From the NCBI GenBank assembly GCA_036362985.1, contig JAYGXS010000003.1:73862162-73926161 (forward strand): DNA of 64,000 nucleotides, written 5' to 3'. A model generated the notes under the pieces. It did no database searches and was not told the DNA's origin. It worked only from the letters and a program-made list of their open reading frames with translations. Shown one piece after another: positions 33,750-45,635 of the stretch; position 1 is the stretch's first letter, and the number at the start of each line of letters is the position of its first letter. This DNA is from Ligula intestinalis (taxonomy: Eukaryota > Platyhelminthes > Cestoda > Diphyllobothriidea > Diphyllobothriidae). The translations under genes and the position numbers were made by a program.

Positions 33750-35380
33750 ACAAGGTCGCTACAAGGTCTTGCATGGCGTCCGACCGTGAGGCCCGGGCGA
33801 CAGGGTGGCGTCGCCAACCGCAACGCGCCTAGGCGGAATACCAAAGGTCACAGGCCACCGCCACCAACTTGAGCTCTTTTGTGTGTGGGCCTGTGATTGG
33901 TTGCATTGCGCGTGATTAAGCCGTGTGTGTCAGTAGATTGCCCTGGTCCTTGAGCAATAGACAGGCCAGGGGTCGGTCATCACGGTAACCGCAGCGTTGG
34001 CTTGATGAGTCAACGGTGACGTTAAGGTCCACTACATGTGTTCACTCTCTGTCCTTATTGGCCAATCATTTCCAAGGCCAGTTCACAAATGACCTTATGA
34101 TGGTGACTGCTTAAGCTCACACACTCACAGAACCGGCGACCTCACTGCCAGTCATGCAGACGCCTGGAATCGGCGATCTCGCTGCCGAAATGCGACTCTG
34201 GACTAAACCCGCTGGTGGTTGGACTACACTTGTTCGCGAGTCGATTACCCATCACTCATACTTTACTCTTTGTAGCGGTCGCTTCTGCCCAACGCCCACC
34301 CAACTCTTGACGCCACAGACAAGGTCACTCAGAGCATAGGACCTTACGCGAATGTACTTTTCGGCCTGCCTCCGACCAGACGCAAATCGGTGCACGAGAC
34401 ACTGACCGTTCACGCCAGTGTCTACCTTCGTGCGGTCCAACTAATCACCATCAAGGCCGCGAGACAGGGGGAGGATTCGGCGGCCGCCTCCGGTCACTGA
34501 CACCAGAACTGACTCAACATTCTGCCCCTGAGCGGGGCGGACGCGTCGACGCTGCCGCGCTCTTATGGCTGTCACGGCGAACGCAACGCCAGACCGAACC
34601 AACCTTCGTCCTTACTATCCTTCTATCCTTCTATTTCCAACAATATGCCTATTTCGTCCCTTTACTTCTCCAACTGTATCCAGCAGTTACGCGTATGCCA
34701 AAACCAGTGATAACAAACATCAAGGTGGTACGGTAATATTAAGAGAAAATAGTACAAAATAAATACACAAACCTTAACAATGGATATTCCACGTCAAGAG
34801 CAAAGGGAATCCGTCAAAGGGGTATGGGTCCGGTTTTGTAGGATCCCAGGAGTCGGTTCCTGGGGGCTCCTATTGGTCTGAATGTACTAGCCCAAAGTCC
34901 GTTGTAACCTCTGCCTCCAAAACCTCTAGTGTGACATTCCCAGCCCTCACTTTTAATTAAGTCTGACGACGAACACGTGATACTTGTTCGAAAATTCATG
35001 AGTGCAACTCGATTTTCCGAAGATCTTTTTTCTTTTCAGAGACAATGTTTTGTCGGCAAAAGAAGGGGGAACGGACGCGAACAGAGACAATGTTTTGTTG
35101 GCAAAGGGGGGAATGCAAGCGCTTGACAGGCAGTTGTGGTGGGTTGACTTGACGAGTCGGTCTCGGATCAGCCGCGGGCACTGGGTCAAAAGGGGGGAAC
35201 AGACGTCTGGGTCGACACCGCCGTCAAGCTGGTCGTAATGTGAGAGTGTCAACAAAGGGCCGAAACCGAGGGAGGGCAGTATTCAGTCATGGGTAGATAG
35301 CATTCCAGGGGGGAGTGGTAGCCTTCGGAAGCCGATAAACAATCATTTTTGGACGGGAGTCTCGTAGGATAATAGGTGTG
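33750..35380. other. No recognised gene; short internal tandem repeat
   Basis: Two tandem units beginning GAGACAATGTTTTGT and GGCAAA lie near 35040-35110. Otherwise no domain or repeat end was recognised; overlapping frames on both strands look like chance. Confidence 0.3.
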
Positions 35381-36060
35381 GAGAATTTCAAACTTGTTCA
35401 GCCGGAAATAGCAATGCCTTTTCCCAAGACTTCTCTCATCTCGTAAGGAACCGAGCCTGGAAGATCGCAGCCGTTATGATTAAACCTTAATAACCGTAAC
35501 ACTTTGCGATACCTTCAGCACTTAGTTAAATTATTCCTAACAGTCTGCCCTTCCACGCCTTATCTGAGTTACTAGTTTATAACCGCTGGGATACGTCCAT
35601 CTTATATTACCCGGCTGGACTACTTCGTATCCTACATTGTTGACCCCGACGTTTGTAGTCACCTTGTATTTCCTAGTCATGCTTTGCTCACATGCCCCGC
35701 ATGTCTGGCTCTCGTGTGCACTAGCCCGTGCGCGCCACAGCTTGTCAAAACCTCCGTTCAAGGTCACTCTCTGTCTGGCTCAATGGCCAACCACTTCCCA
35801 AGGCCATTTCACAACAGGACCCCACTGCGGGGATCGCTGACGTTCAGACACCCCCGAGCGGCCCAATCATGGCTGGACTTGCGCTCGTCTGGGAGTCACT
35901 TACCTATTACTTACATTCTACTCCTGTTGCACCTTAGTAAATTATCCCTAACACTCTGGCCTTCCACGTCTTATCATATCTACTAGCTTACAGCCGTTGG
36001 GATACGTTCTATCGTCTATTATATGACTGGACTACTTCGTATCCCACATGTTTTTCTATA
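35380..36060 (-). repeat. R1 LTR-like repeats in tandem
   Basis: Read on the minus strand: GGATACGAAGTAGTCC..CGTATCCCAACGG, a TGTTAGGGATAATTTACTAA start (about 35957), about 410 bp matching 12.54-12.9 kb, then again GGATACGAAGTAGTCC..CGTATCCC, TTATAAACTAGTAACT and a second TGTTAGGAATAATTTAACTA (about 35543). It goes on into GCGATCTTCCAGGCTCGG. So one full unit lies between two starts, which could be an LTR-LTR junction or a satellite. Confidence 0.55.
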
Positions 36061-36690
36061 GCCTACACTTCTGCACCATTATTTCATTAATGTTGAATTC
36101 CCTTGCAACTTCCCTTTTCCCATGTTCTACTGCTGGCCTTCAGTTTGAAGTGCGTGTCTCTTGGCAGGTGCCATTTTAAGGCCCATTGACATACTATAGT
36201 GTTATGATGAAACACTATGTATATATTACTCCGCGACGCCCCTGACTACAAATTTACGCGCGCCATGCACCACACAAAATCGCTTCCAGCTTAGTTATCA
36301 GCATTAATAAATATGTAAGGCGCACTGTCGTTTTTTTTCAGAAAAGTAAAGGCTTTTAAGTGTGCACTATAGTCCGGAAAATACGATATCCTGATTACTA
36401 GAACTTTGTGCCTTATTAAACACTGTTGCCGGGTCATTGAGCTAGTATGAGCCACTACCAGCCCTCACATGCGTGCGCAGACCGAGGCGGACGAGGAAAC
36501 GACTCCTTGAAATATTCCCACAAAACCTATTTCAGATGGGCTCTCACGTGACTTCTGCACTTTGTACTGCGATCCCTCTAACGCCTTTCGTCGTCACATA
36601 CAACCGATGACCGGCCGAAATCCGGTATCCGGCTAGGATGCTCCGTTGGCCATCGAGTCTACGATTTTTGGCCTAGATTTGCTTTCATTC
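36060..36690. other. No recognised feature
   Basis: No conserved frame or repeat end seen. Confidence 0.3.
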
Positions 36691-37035
36691 GGTTGAAATA
36701 TCGCGTCATGTGAAGGCTAAGAAGGTAAACCCAAGGGCTGCGATCTTCCAGGCCTGGTGCCCTAGGAGATAAGAGAGAAGTCAAAGGAAGGCCAAAGTAG
36801 AAGGAAGCATATTTTCTTAACAGAATGAAATGGAGAAGTGGCAGGAGGAAAATGACTATCAGACGCCCACACAGCCGCAAGCCAGTGGACGGCGTCTGAA
36901 GTTAGGTCTGCTCGGCAGTTGTCAAATTAGGTCCTGTATAAATCGGTCTGTGATTGGCTGTTACAGAGACCGGAAACGGTGAGCCTTTTGAAAGTGTACT
37001 TCGACTTGAGCTAGCCTACAGAACCGCCCGAATGC
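36690..37035 (+). repeat. R1 repeat copy, decayed
   Basis: GCGATCTTCCAGGCCTGGTG, AGGCCAAAGTAGAAGGAAG and the distal CGGTGAGCCTTTTGAAAGTG segment are present; the TGTGTACACA block is lost. Confidence 0.4.
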
Positions 37036-37042
37036 CTCCTTG

Positions 37043-37540
37043 TCAGGACTCGTTTGCATGTATATCAATAATGCTGATATTTGGATAACGAAATGACCTG
37101 CGGAATAAATCGAATGAGGTATGCACAGTGGTTTGCGGGTTGCAGAACTGATGATTAATCCAAATTCTCCCCTGTTGTACATGAGAAGTTGAGGACTTAT
37201 CCCGCATGTTCTTTTCTTGAAAAATGAACAAAATGAAGCGTAAATTCATTGATGTCAGAACATGAATAACTTTCTTGTCTGTGGTATCTGGGATTTTCAT
37301 AAGATCCCAGATCGTCCTGCGCAGACGGTAATAGACCGGATGAAGAAGCTCCATCACTTGACATAATCCATGCCATTATGTAAGCTGAATTTACAGTGTT
37401 TGTACTATTTCAGGAAGTTTTAGCCAACATTCTGAAATGGACTTTCGATTTTGAAAGATTCTCTCAGTAGGCTTGTAATGTTGCTTACCGTGCAAGCTAA
37501 TCCCAAGGTATTCCAGTCGCTGTAGAATGTCGGCTTATGA
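37043..37540 (-). pseudogene. Unassigned coding-like remnant
   Basis: Minus-strand frames in series read ILQRLEYLGISLHGKQHYKP, TERIFQNRKSISECWLKLPE and, shifted, MELLHPVYYRLRRTIWDLMK and IPDTTDKKVIHVL. The balanced amino-acid composition looks like real protein, unlike most frames nearby, but I cannot name a family. It may be the N-terminal part of a retroelement protein, because the R2 palindrome family resumes directly to its right. Confidence 0.25.
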
Positions 37541-37765
37541 ACGAGTCTTTGTCTTACCGTCTGGAATCACTTCACTCTGCAATTAGTGGCTACTTTGGTA
37601 GTATGCTTTCTTTCTTATTGATTTGTGAAGCCCTTATAAATTCAAACAAATTTTTATTGAGGGTGTACCTGAAAATATTATTTTACCTATTTATTTTGAT
37701 AGCAACTTCAAATATGAGACCTCGAAAGGGGGGTGTCATTCGGATTTGGCGAGCCACATGCTCCG
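37520..37765 (+). repeat. Third copy of the 32-33 kb palindrome arm
   Basis: TACTTTGGTAGTATGC, TTATTGATTTGTGAAGCCC and a following ATAAATTCAAACAAATTTTT run parallel to the left arm near 32380-32540 at moderate similarity. Confidence 0.4.
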
Positions 37766-37769
37766 CTTT

Positions 37770-39300
37770 GAACACTTGCCTCTTGTGGCAATTAACGGGA
37801 AAAAATTTCTAAATTTTTGTACTTTAGAGGCATACGCGTCCTGGAATAAAGGCGGTCGAGCAGGCGCTTAAAAGTTGGAGGCACCTCGAGAGGTCTCTCG
37901 ACGTCCTACGAAAAAAGCGCAGAAAACCTGTCTAGAGACTTTAGGAGGCTGATGGTTCGGCTTGATATATGTTTTTTTTCTAGAATCGAAAGTTAGTTCA
38001 CCGATATACGAGGTCATTAAAAGTACTTTATGCCCAAAACTAAACATTTACACAATAGAGGTATACGCGACGTGGAACAAGGGTGTTTGCGTAAAAAAGG
38101 TTACTCGAGGTACCAAGAAAACTGCGGATTAAGCCGGATTACGCTGTGTAATGGTTCGAACTAATTCTGTCCTGAAAAACACTCCTGACCTTGAATTCAC
38201 TCTTGGTCCTTCTTGCCAGTGCCAGAGCTCACCGCAAAACTGGGACAGTTAGTAGACGAAATGACTTTTGTTCGTTCTTTTTTAAATAAAGATTTTTCTC
38301 AAAAAATACAATGACTTCGGCTCCATTTCACTTTGGGGGGCGAGGAGTAGACGATATAATTAATAAGGGGTCCGCTGGCGAACAGTGAAATGCGACTGCT
38401 ATGCCATGCATATCTGCATTTCGCGCCGTATCGCGACTTTTTGCCGTTCAATCCCTAGCGACTTAATGGAAAAAAAATCCGCTATTCATCGGACAGACCT
38501 ATCACGACGTTTGCACAGCTACTTGCTCACTGATCCGCTATAGGATGCTACTAGGGGGCAAGCATTACAGATACAAGCCGGCCCTACGTTGTGGCAGTGA
38601 CACTCCAAACTGCGAACTACAAAGATTACTCATATTTTTGTACATCTTATTTTGCATAACATACGCCACACATTCCTCCAACTTCAATTCTATAGAATGG
38701 ACTAATAGGTTTATCTGTGGTAGCACACTATCACGGAGCATTCCCGAGTCACGCTGTGTTCCTGTCCGCCTCACGCTCCTGGTCAATTATCTTTTGGGAC
38801 AACGCAAGGCTTAACATTAGTCTCGCGCGAGCTCGAAGCCAATCGATATTGCCTCTTATGCTGATTGGCTACAAGTGACGAAGTCGCAGACACAAGTGGA
38901 AGCTGAGAAGCTCAAGGGGAAATCCAGCCTGCTAATTGATTGGTTGTTAGGCGCGTTACACTGGCGTAACTAAGGGCGCAAAGCGATGCACGCACTCTGA
39001 TCGATTGGCCGGTTTGCTCAACTGCCCGCGGGCACCCGTGAGCGCCACTTTCTACTCCGTCGCGCTGGCGTAGTCATCGCCTGCCCGCATGCCGTGAGTT
39101 TTCTTGTTGTCTTCCGCAATTACAACTAAGTTACGAATTGAGACAAATGTTCGCATCCCAGGCACACGCTGGCAACAAAACAGGCCGCGAATTGATTGAA
39201 GCCTGGGCCTCGGATAAGAACTCAGTCAATCGATTTATCGATCTGGCGCTGACGTACATCGTGTTGCGCAGGCATCTCCGGAATGATGGCACTTTCGGTT
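37770..39300. other. No recognised feature
   Basis: No conserved frame or repeat end seen. Confidence 0.3.
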
Positions 39301-39304
39301 GACT

Positions 39305-39485
39305 GTTCCCTCTCCCCCTTCCCCCTCCCCTCATAACGGTTGATTGGTCCCTGCGTCCTATAACTGTTGCTTGTCGTTCGTGCTCGCCTTTTATTTCCGA
39401 CGAAGGACTCTAGAAGGGGCCCGAAAGCTCAGTCAAGTAAAATTATGATTCCAGTGATCGCAACGCCTTCTTCTTCTCTATGACT
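39305..39485 (+). repeat. PLE terminal unit, AGCT type
   Basis: CCCCTTCCCCCTCCCCT, CATAACGGTTGATTGGTCC, CCTATAACTGTTGCTTG and the motif below repeat the arms at 4.83-5.28 kb. Confidence 0.5.
39393..39434 (+). ncRNA. Degenerate hammerhead-like motif
   Basis: Core CCGACGA (one change from CTGACGA) at 39397-39403, stem II region GGACTC..GGGGCCC, then GAAAGCTC and AGTC. The AGCT palindrome and CTC triplet are kept. The core change makes activity doubtful. Confidence 0.45.
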
Positions 39486-39489
39486 AACT

Positions 39490-40400
39490 TAGTTTGCATG
39501 TGCACCTATCGACGTCCTGTCTAGTGCGAGGTCGACAGATTTTTTGGGAAAGGTACCCGTCAAAAAATATTCGCCATAATCGTCTTCATTTACTTAAGAC
39601 AGCAAGAGCTCATTGGGTTCCGATTCTCATGGAGAAGAATTCGACTACGTCCATGCAGACACCAAGAGCCCAGTGAATCGAGGCGCAAGAGGCCAATATG
39701 CTCACGAGTGTCACACATTCACTTGAACAGCTTACTTAAGATTGTCAGACCGTTCTTGCCCAACCTGTCCTTGGACGCACGAGCACTGTTGGGTGGGACA
39801 AGCAACCCGGCACCGGTGACCGCAATGGCCAAGGGTGTGTATATTCGCTTAGCATTGTTAAAAAAGTTGAATAAATAGTAAGTTAAGTTTTTAATGCAAC
39901 TTGTAGCTGACGAGGTAGTTGTCCTTCTGGCAATCGATGGACTGTCAATTCAGAAGAAGACTAGATGGAAATTTAGGTTGGGTACAATTATGCAGCTCAT
40001 TGTGAGAGGGGTATTTTTGTAGGCAGAGATTTTGGAGTGTCCCAAGCAGGCAGGCGTTCTGCAAACCCTTGCCGGCGAGGTAAGGTTTGCTTGTTGGTGT
40101 TTAGTCGACAAACACTACAGTTCTGGGTGGCAGCTGTATTTTCCCTCTGGCTCCAACTAGGACCTTCATAAGGCAACTGGAAAGTTTACTGCATATTACG
40201 GATGCGAGAGATGCCGCGTAAAAGGTGACTTTGTCGACAAGGTAGTATGTGCTAGTATCTCTGGACAAGCAAATGATTGCCATCGGCTAGGTATATCGCC
40301 GCCGGTAGCTTACAGTACTCGTTAGCCCTACAACCGCATTCCCCAGAGCTAGTCTGTGCGCACTGCAAGAATGAAATGATCATAGAGATAGGCTGAAAAC
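39490..40400. other. No recognised feature
   Basis: No conserved frame or repeat end seen. Confidence 0.3.
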
Positions 40401-40404
40401 TTTA

Positions 40405-40570
40405 TCAAGGATTTTTAAGGCTAATAAGGTTAACCCTTACGGTTGCGATCTTCCGGTTCCGGTTCCTTAGGGAGACCTGGAACATAAATGTTGGAGAACC
40501 GTTAGGGAAAGATTCGACTATCGGATTGGTACATCCATTCCCTAATCGGGTCGGGTCCGGAGTGCTGTTT
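40405..40570 (+). repeat. R1 repeat fragment
   Basis: AAGGTTAACCCTTACGGTTGCG ATCTTCCGGTTCC and TTAGGGAGA resemble 54.39-54.46 kb. Confidence 0.35.
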
Positions 40571-40934
40571 TGCGATATTCATCCGAGCAGTCACCATTAG
40601 CTGTCTTTGTCTTATGCAGCTTTGAAGGTGATTTGTTGGACCGCACGAGGGTACGCAACGGCGTGGGCCCACCCGAGACTGAGCGTGTTAGTAGGTCGCG
40701 CCCTACATTGAGTGAGAGGTGGACAGGGTGCGGTCGTCCTCCCAAGAGGGTGTGTTAAGGGTAGTCACCGAGACTGCAATCTTTGTTGCTGACAGCACGA
40801 TGAGTCGGCGTTCACGGATTCCCACAGTGGCCGCTAGCGGCTAATACAGCCGTACACCTTTTTATGGCATGTTAGTTTTCCTGTGCGGTTGTAGACTGCC
40901 TAATGGAGTCCCTCAGGCACTCTAAGAGAACTCT

Positions 40935-41910
40935 TCGGGGGAACTGACAGTGACTCAATCTGGCTGTAGAATCAGACTCCACCGTTGTCGTTGATGGGTT
41001 GTGGTTACTTACTGCTTTTCATTTGCAACAGGGGAGCATCCAAGAAGGCTGGCTGAAGCAGACGATACAAGAGATACTATAGCCGCGAGTGACCGTTCTG
41101 GCTGTCATGGTAAAACTCGGCCTCAGGGGAATCCGCCGATGAGGTGCATAACAAGATAGACATCATCGGCAGGCGGCTGGCGTGGCGTTGCTGAAATTAA
41201 TTGGACGTCGTCTCCGTCCACCTTCGAATGTTGAGGTGATGCTTGGAAAGCAGGTGACTCAAGAAGTTCAATAGTCATCAATTACTGAAAAGCCGGTTAA
41301 TCGCCTTGACCCGCACATCTTTGGTCGGTCACAATTTAAGTACCTCAACGCGTCGGCAATTGGTATGCGCAGTCCTTCTTTCATTACAAATCCGCATAGG
41401 GATCATACCTCGGCTGCTTCGGTGATCAAAACACAGACAAAGAGAATATTCTACGCTATGTTTAATGACTAGACAGCAAACACCATAAACTTTAACGGCT
41501 GTAAACAACAGGAAGGCCTCTGTACCTACAAAGCTTTTATGGACAATGAAGGGATAAAGTCATCATTGAATTAAGCAGAACATTCTATACCATGACGTCC
41601 ATTTCCCTTGTGAGGTTATAGGCAACGGTATGGATTCGCCGAGACTGTCAACGAAGACAGCTCGGCTTTAGACCCTCACTGACCCGATCTGGTTATGTGG
41701 AATAAAGTTCTACCATTATCATTGATACTTATTACTTCTCATTTGCAAAGGAACCTCAAAAAGGTCGGCTCAGCCAGACGACAGTAGGAAAGCAATACCT
41801 ACCAGTGTTTAGCCTGACCGCCATGGTAAGATTGTGTCGTTTTTTGAGTTTTTCTGCAGCAGTATAACGCTCGTCAGGAGACCCTTACAGGCAATCGATG
41901 GATGAGATGC
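40935..41910 (+). repeat. Diverged direct repeat, ~200 bp twice
   Basis: About 40940-41150 and 41670-41910 share TTACTTACTGCTTTTCATTTGC-like sequence, AAGGCTGGCTGAAGCAGACGA-like sequence and a CATGGTAA block at roughly two-thirds identity. No coding frame is shared. Confidence 0.4.
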
Positions 41911-42119
41911 TCCAGTAAATGAATACCCTTGTCAGACGCCAAATGTGTATAATGAGACTGTTAGGAAGTTTCGTTGCCTCTCGCCCGCGCAGTTTGAAGG
42001 TCGGGCATGCAGAGGTGACCACTCGTGCTGTACCATGGGTCGTAGAAACGCCGGTAACTCCAACTAACCAACCTATAACCAGTCAGTGGCAAGTTTAGCA
42101 TCTACACGAGGGGTTACTT

Positions 42120-42532
42120 CGTTATAACGGTGGCCAAAAGCTGCGATATTCCCGTCTGACTAACGCCTCTTGTGAGCCCCGAGGGAAGAACACAACAAGA
42201 GTGGGTAGAAAGCAGAAGTCTTGGAAAAACCTAGTACAGCATAACTTAAAGCAAGCGGATGCGGATGTACAAGTTGGGCCAATTAGATCGTAGTCACAAG
42301 AAAGTCACGACTTCATTGGCCGGATGAGTCATGGAAGTTGACGTGCTAGTCTGAGCGAGATATCACACACTTGAGTGGGTAGAGCTTGGTAACGTGACGG
42401 CCGTGTTAGCGCCCTGCGCCGGCCGCACCTGCGTGACGTTATCGAGTGCATTGTGACTGAGTGAATCGATCGGTTGCTGTGGCAACTCTTCGTCAGGGCT
42501 GTTTGCGCACGCCATTGAGTCGGCCCCTGACA
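42120..42532 (-). repeat. 3' LTR of the 42-kb gypsy element
   Basis: 413 bp. On the plus strand it starts (C/T)GTTATAACGGTGGCC and ends CCCCTGACA. It matches 45636-46032 almost base for base but keeps about 15 bp near AAGAAAGTCACGACTT that the other LTR lacks. The TG at the left edge is mutated to CG. Confidence 0.85.
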
Positions 42533-42540
42533 CCTCCCTT
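42533..42540 (-). other. Polypurine tract
   Basis: Minus-strand AAGGGAGG immediately before the 3' LTR, the expected primer site for plus-strand DNA synthesis. Confidence 0.6.
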
Positions 42541-42560
42541 GTTTGAGTCGAATCGTGAGA

Positions 42561-42850
42561 TTAGAGGCGGGGGTTCACCTGCAACGGAACCGTGTTCGTC
42601 TTTTTTCGGCTAGATCGTTTGGAGGCTTCGAGAGGTCGGCTGGCTGCTGGAAATGTGGGTTTCGGCAAGTCAAATGTGTCCAATAGTATTTCCAATGATA
42701 AATCTGGGCTTGCTTGTGGTATGTCAGTGCATTCAGTGTGTTTCAACTGAGTGGCATGGCGCACTCAAATGTCCGAGCCAACCTGAATCTCGTAGACAAC
42801 GTCACCACACTTCCTGTGAACACGTCCAAGCGTCCACTTTTCCTGATTAT
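42561..42850 (-). pseudogene. gypsy pol C-terminal tail
   Basis: The last part of the polyprotein in a shifted frame ends with ASKRSSRKKTNTVPLQVNPRL just before the polypurine tract. The same ending (RMQTVPLQVN) is seen in the relative at 20.3 kb. Basic, proline-rich; no chromodomain recognised. Confidence 0.5.
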
Positions 42851-42854
42851 TCCT

Positions 42855-43523
42855 TTAGTCTTTCGCAAGCACCATCTGGCGTGGTTGGAACAATCGTTGC
42901 TTTGCACCGTGGCGTCGGTTGAATTGCTTTTCCAGTGCCGTCGGACGGGCCGAGTCCAAACCAGCACCAACGGATGTCAGCGGATGGATGACGTAAAATG
43001 GTGTGCGAAGCTTTCTCTGCATCAAAGCTTCTGCAGGGGAGACACTGTTTGGAGTGTTAGGGTTTGGCGTGGCTCGGTAGTTCAGCAGGGATAGTTCTAG
43101 GACTTCTTCCGTCGTGCCCTCCCCTTTTGACTTTTGAAGAGCCCGCTTGAAAGTGTCGACGAAGCGCTCGTCCTGCTCATTGGACTGTGGGTGATATGGT
43201 GGCGAACGGACGTGGTTAATACCGGACTGTTTGCAGAACTGGTCGAAGGCGGCTGATGTAAACTGCCATCCATTATCGCTCACCAAGGTTTCTGGACAAC
43301 CAAATGTGCTGAACGGAGTGTTGATTGTGGCTCCGGCTGTCGTGCTTTCCATGAGGATGACTTCCGGCCATTTGCTGCATGCGTCATCGGCAATGAGGAA
43401 GTTCTGGTCATTGAGCGGTCCAGCATAGTCGATGTGGACCCTGGACCATGGGCTTTTGGAACAGGCCATGGCTTTAGTGTGGTCTACACTGGCGTCTTTG
43501 ATGCAAGAGCGCAGCTGGTGCAT
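42855..43523 (-). pseudogene. pol: gypsy integrase core
   Basis: The 222-residue frame carries the retroviral-type integrase core: HIDYAGP (D32), VSDNGWQF (D83) and DERFVDTF (E119), with exactly 35 residues between the second D and the E. The usual Gly-Gln-Ala before the E reads EQD but the glutamate itself is kept. It joins the DNA copy to the host genome. A frameshift near 43490 separates it from the zinc-binding part upstream, and no ATG-led start belongs to it. Confidence 0.85.
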
Positions 43524-43900
43524 GAGCGGGCCAGCTGTTCCAGTTGTTAGTCCGTGTGAGGCAAATACACATAACTGCGAGCGAGGGCCTTAATGCGGTT
43601 GATGTCCGGATGCCCCGTGTGGAACTGTCTCAAGACTCGGGCTTGTAGTTTCTGTGGGACCACAACACGATCGTAGAAAAGGATACAATCGTTAACGGTG
43701 GACAGAGAAGTTCGTCGTTGGTAAAACTGTTGCAATTCACCATCAATTTGTGCGGGCCACTGGCTGCGTTGGTACTTTATGACTTGCCTCAACAGTGGGT
43801 CCTGTTGGGTGGCGTTGCAGACTTCCTCAAACGCGACAGGGAGTGCACGAATGGAATCCATTAATAGGCTGTTGTCCTCGGACTCGACAGAGACGGACAT
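43490..43900 (-). pseudogene. pol: gypsy integrase zinc-binding domain
   Basis: Same frame as the RT/RNase H region. FHTGHPDINRIKALARSYVY supplies the two histidines and, after an in-frame stop at 43547, QLEQLARSCTSCALASK supplies the two cysteines of the HHCC finger. It orients integrase on the LTR ends. The stop stands where the family usually has Gly or Asp after YLPHTD. Confidence 0.75.
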
Positions 43901-43945
43901 GATGACTGTGTCCTCAGTCTCTTTAGTCCGAGAGTTTACTAGGCG

Positions 43946-45160
43946 TTAGAGTGCATCTGCCTGGCCAATTTTTGTTGTACACTGGTACCGGATGTCGAAG
44001 TCGTAGCCTAACAGCGTGGTTTTCCAGCGCTGAAGGCGATTTGCCGAGTACATAGGAATGCCTTTTTTCGAGCCAAAAATAGCAAGAAGCGGCTTGTGGT
44101 CCGTGAGAAGAGTGAAATGATGTCCATGAAGCATCTTATGAAACGTCTTCACAGCAAAGATGATAGCCAGGGCTTCCTTCTCGATCTGTCCGTAGTTGTG
44201 TTCAGCAGATGTTAGAGATCTGGCTGCATGACAGATAGCCTTCTCAGTGTTGTCTGGGAAAACGTGTGAAATCACGGCGCCAATTCCATAGTTGCAGGCG
44301 TCCGTTGCAACAACAACCTTCAGAGCAGGGTTGAAGTGCGTGAGTAGCAAGTCAGAGCTCAACATCTCTTTCACTCCTTCGAACGCTTGTTGGCACTCTC
44401 GCGACCAGGACCGCTTGACGTCTTTCTTGAGTAGTTCACTCATCGGGTGACGAAGGCGGTGCATGTCCGGGAGGAACGAGCTATAGTGTCTCAGGAGACC
44501 CAAGAAAGTGCGCAAGGAATTTACGTCCTTTGGAGGTGGCATCTGTTTGATGGCATCGATGTTGTCTGGATCTGGGCGACGACCCGCTTTGTCGCTTTTG
44601 AAGCCAAGATATTTCACGGAAGGCATGAAAAAACTGCACTTCTCCAGACGTAGACGGAAGCCATAGTCTTGAATTCGGCTGAGTACCGTTTCCAGACGTT
44701 GCAAGAGTTCATCTGGATTTGAACCAGTGACGATGATATCATCCAGATAGGCAGTGGCTCCGTCAGTGCCCGTCAGCATGGTGTCCACGGTTTGCTGGAA
44801 GTTCGCGGGAGCAGTCTTAACCCCGAATGGCAGACGGGTGTACTGGAACAGACCACGATGGGTGTTGATGGTTAGCAGCTCCCGAGAGCCTTCGTCAACC
44901 CCGATTTGAAGGTAAGTATCGGATAGATCCAACATAACGAAAAACTTTTCACCATTCAGCTTAGCATAAAGATCTTCCGGCACGGGCAAGGGATACTGAT
45001 GTGTGTCCAGTGCAGCATTGAGACCAGTGGAAAAAGCAGCACACATTTGGGCTTTACCGTTGGCTTTCTTGACAGCCACGATTAGTGCGGCCCATGCAGA
45101 GTAATTGACTGGTTGAAGAACACCATCTCGTTGCAGACGATCAAGTTCTTGGTCAACCAC
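43946..45160 (-). pseudogene. pol: gypsy reverse transcriptase and RNase H
   Basis: A 404-codon open frame. RT: FVMLDLSDTYLQI (catalytic D78), LPFGVKTAPANFQ, and YLDDIIVTG (138-146) with both metal-binding aspartates; thumb with SVKYLGF and SLRTFLGLLRHYSSFL. RNase H: TDACNYGIGAV (D287), EKEALAI (E329) and LLTDHKPL (D354). All catalytic acids seen are present. The frame is closed by a TAA inside the usual ADALSR at about 43946 and goes on in frame into integrase; upstream a TGA at 45185 interrupts the PR-RT linker FRPK-PVPHAAL. It copies element RNA into DNA. Confidence 0.85.
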
Positions 45161-45184
45161 AGTAAGTGCGGCATGAGGAACTGG

Positions 45185-45624
45185 TCATTTGGGTCTGAAA
45201 ACAGGTTTTGCATTTGGTTGAAGTTGGAGAGTGACCTTCATCTGGTTGCAGCAGCCAAGACTGTCTTGAAACACTGGAGCAAACTTCGCCTGTAGGGTCG
45301 ACGTCAGCTTTGCCACCAGCTGGGTCGATTTGGCAGGACTAGGCCAAGTTGACTGCACACTATTGCAAATGTGATTAGGTTGCAATCCAGGAAACCGAGT
45401 TTTTCGATCCACTCGAGGCCGATTAAATCCAGCTTCGGGCGGTTGGTAAGGTAGCATGTTCCCTTGAATTGAGTGCCCTCAAAGGAAAAGTCGCATCCAA
45501 GCTCACCAGTGAGCTGGAGGAACCCGCCAGAAACGTTCATAGCCCTTTTGTCCGATGTGGTCATCGGTGGCTGTCCAATCATCCGCCAAGTGCGTTTGAA
45601 GATCAGGCTGATTTGCTCTCACCT
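45185..45624 (-). pseudogene. pol: gypsy protease remnant and PR-RT linker
   Basis: Frame 45624-45366 reads LIFKRTWRMIGQPPM, GFLQLTGELGCDFSFEGTQF and KLDLIGLEWIEKLG, the C-terminal half of a retropepsin. The active-site DTGA that should come just before is missing. After a frameshift near 45365 the linker continues with TSTLQAKFAPVFQDSLGC and LQLQPNAKPVFRPK. Only about 20 codons separate the first protease residue from the primer site, so gag and half of the protease were removed in one deletion. Confidence 0.7.
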
Positions 45625-45633
45625 GCCTCGCCA
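45616..45633 (-). other. Candidate tRNA primer-binding site
   Basis: Minus-strand TGGCGAGGCAGGTGAGAG begins two bases inside the 5' LTR; TGG matches the CCA end of a tRNA. The tRNA is not identified. Confidence 0.55.
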
Positions 45634-45635
45634 AA

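Noticed and set aside
31550..34000. CRISPR array or other regular spaced repeat
   Set aside because: R1 modules recur but at irregular spacing and in both directions; the context is eukaryotic retroelement sequence.
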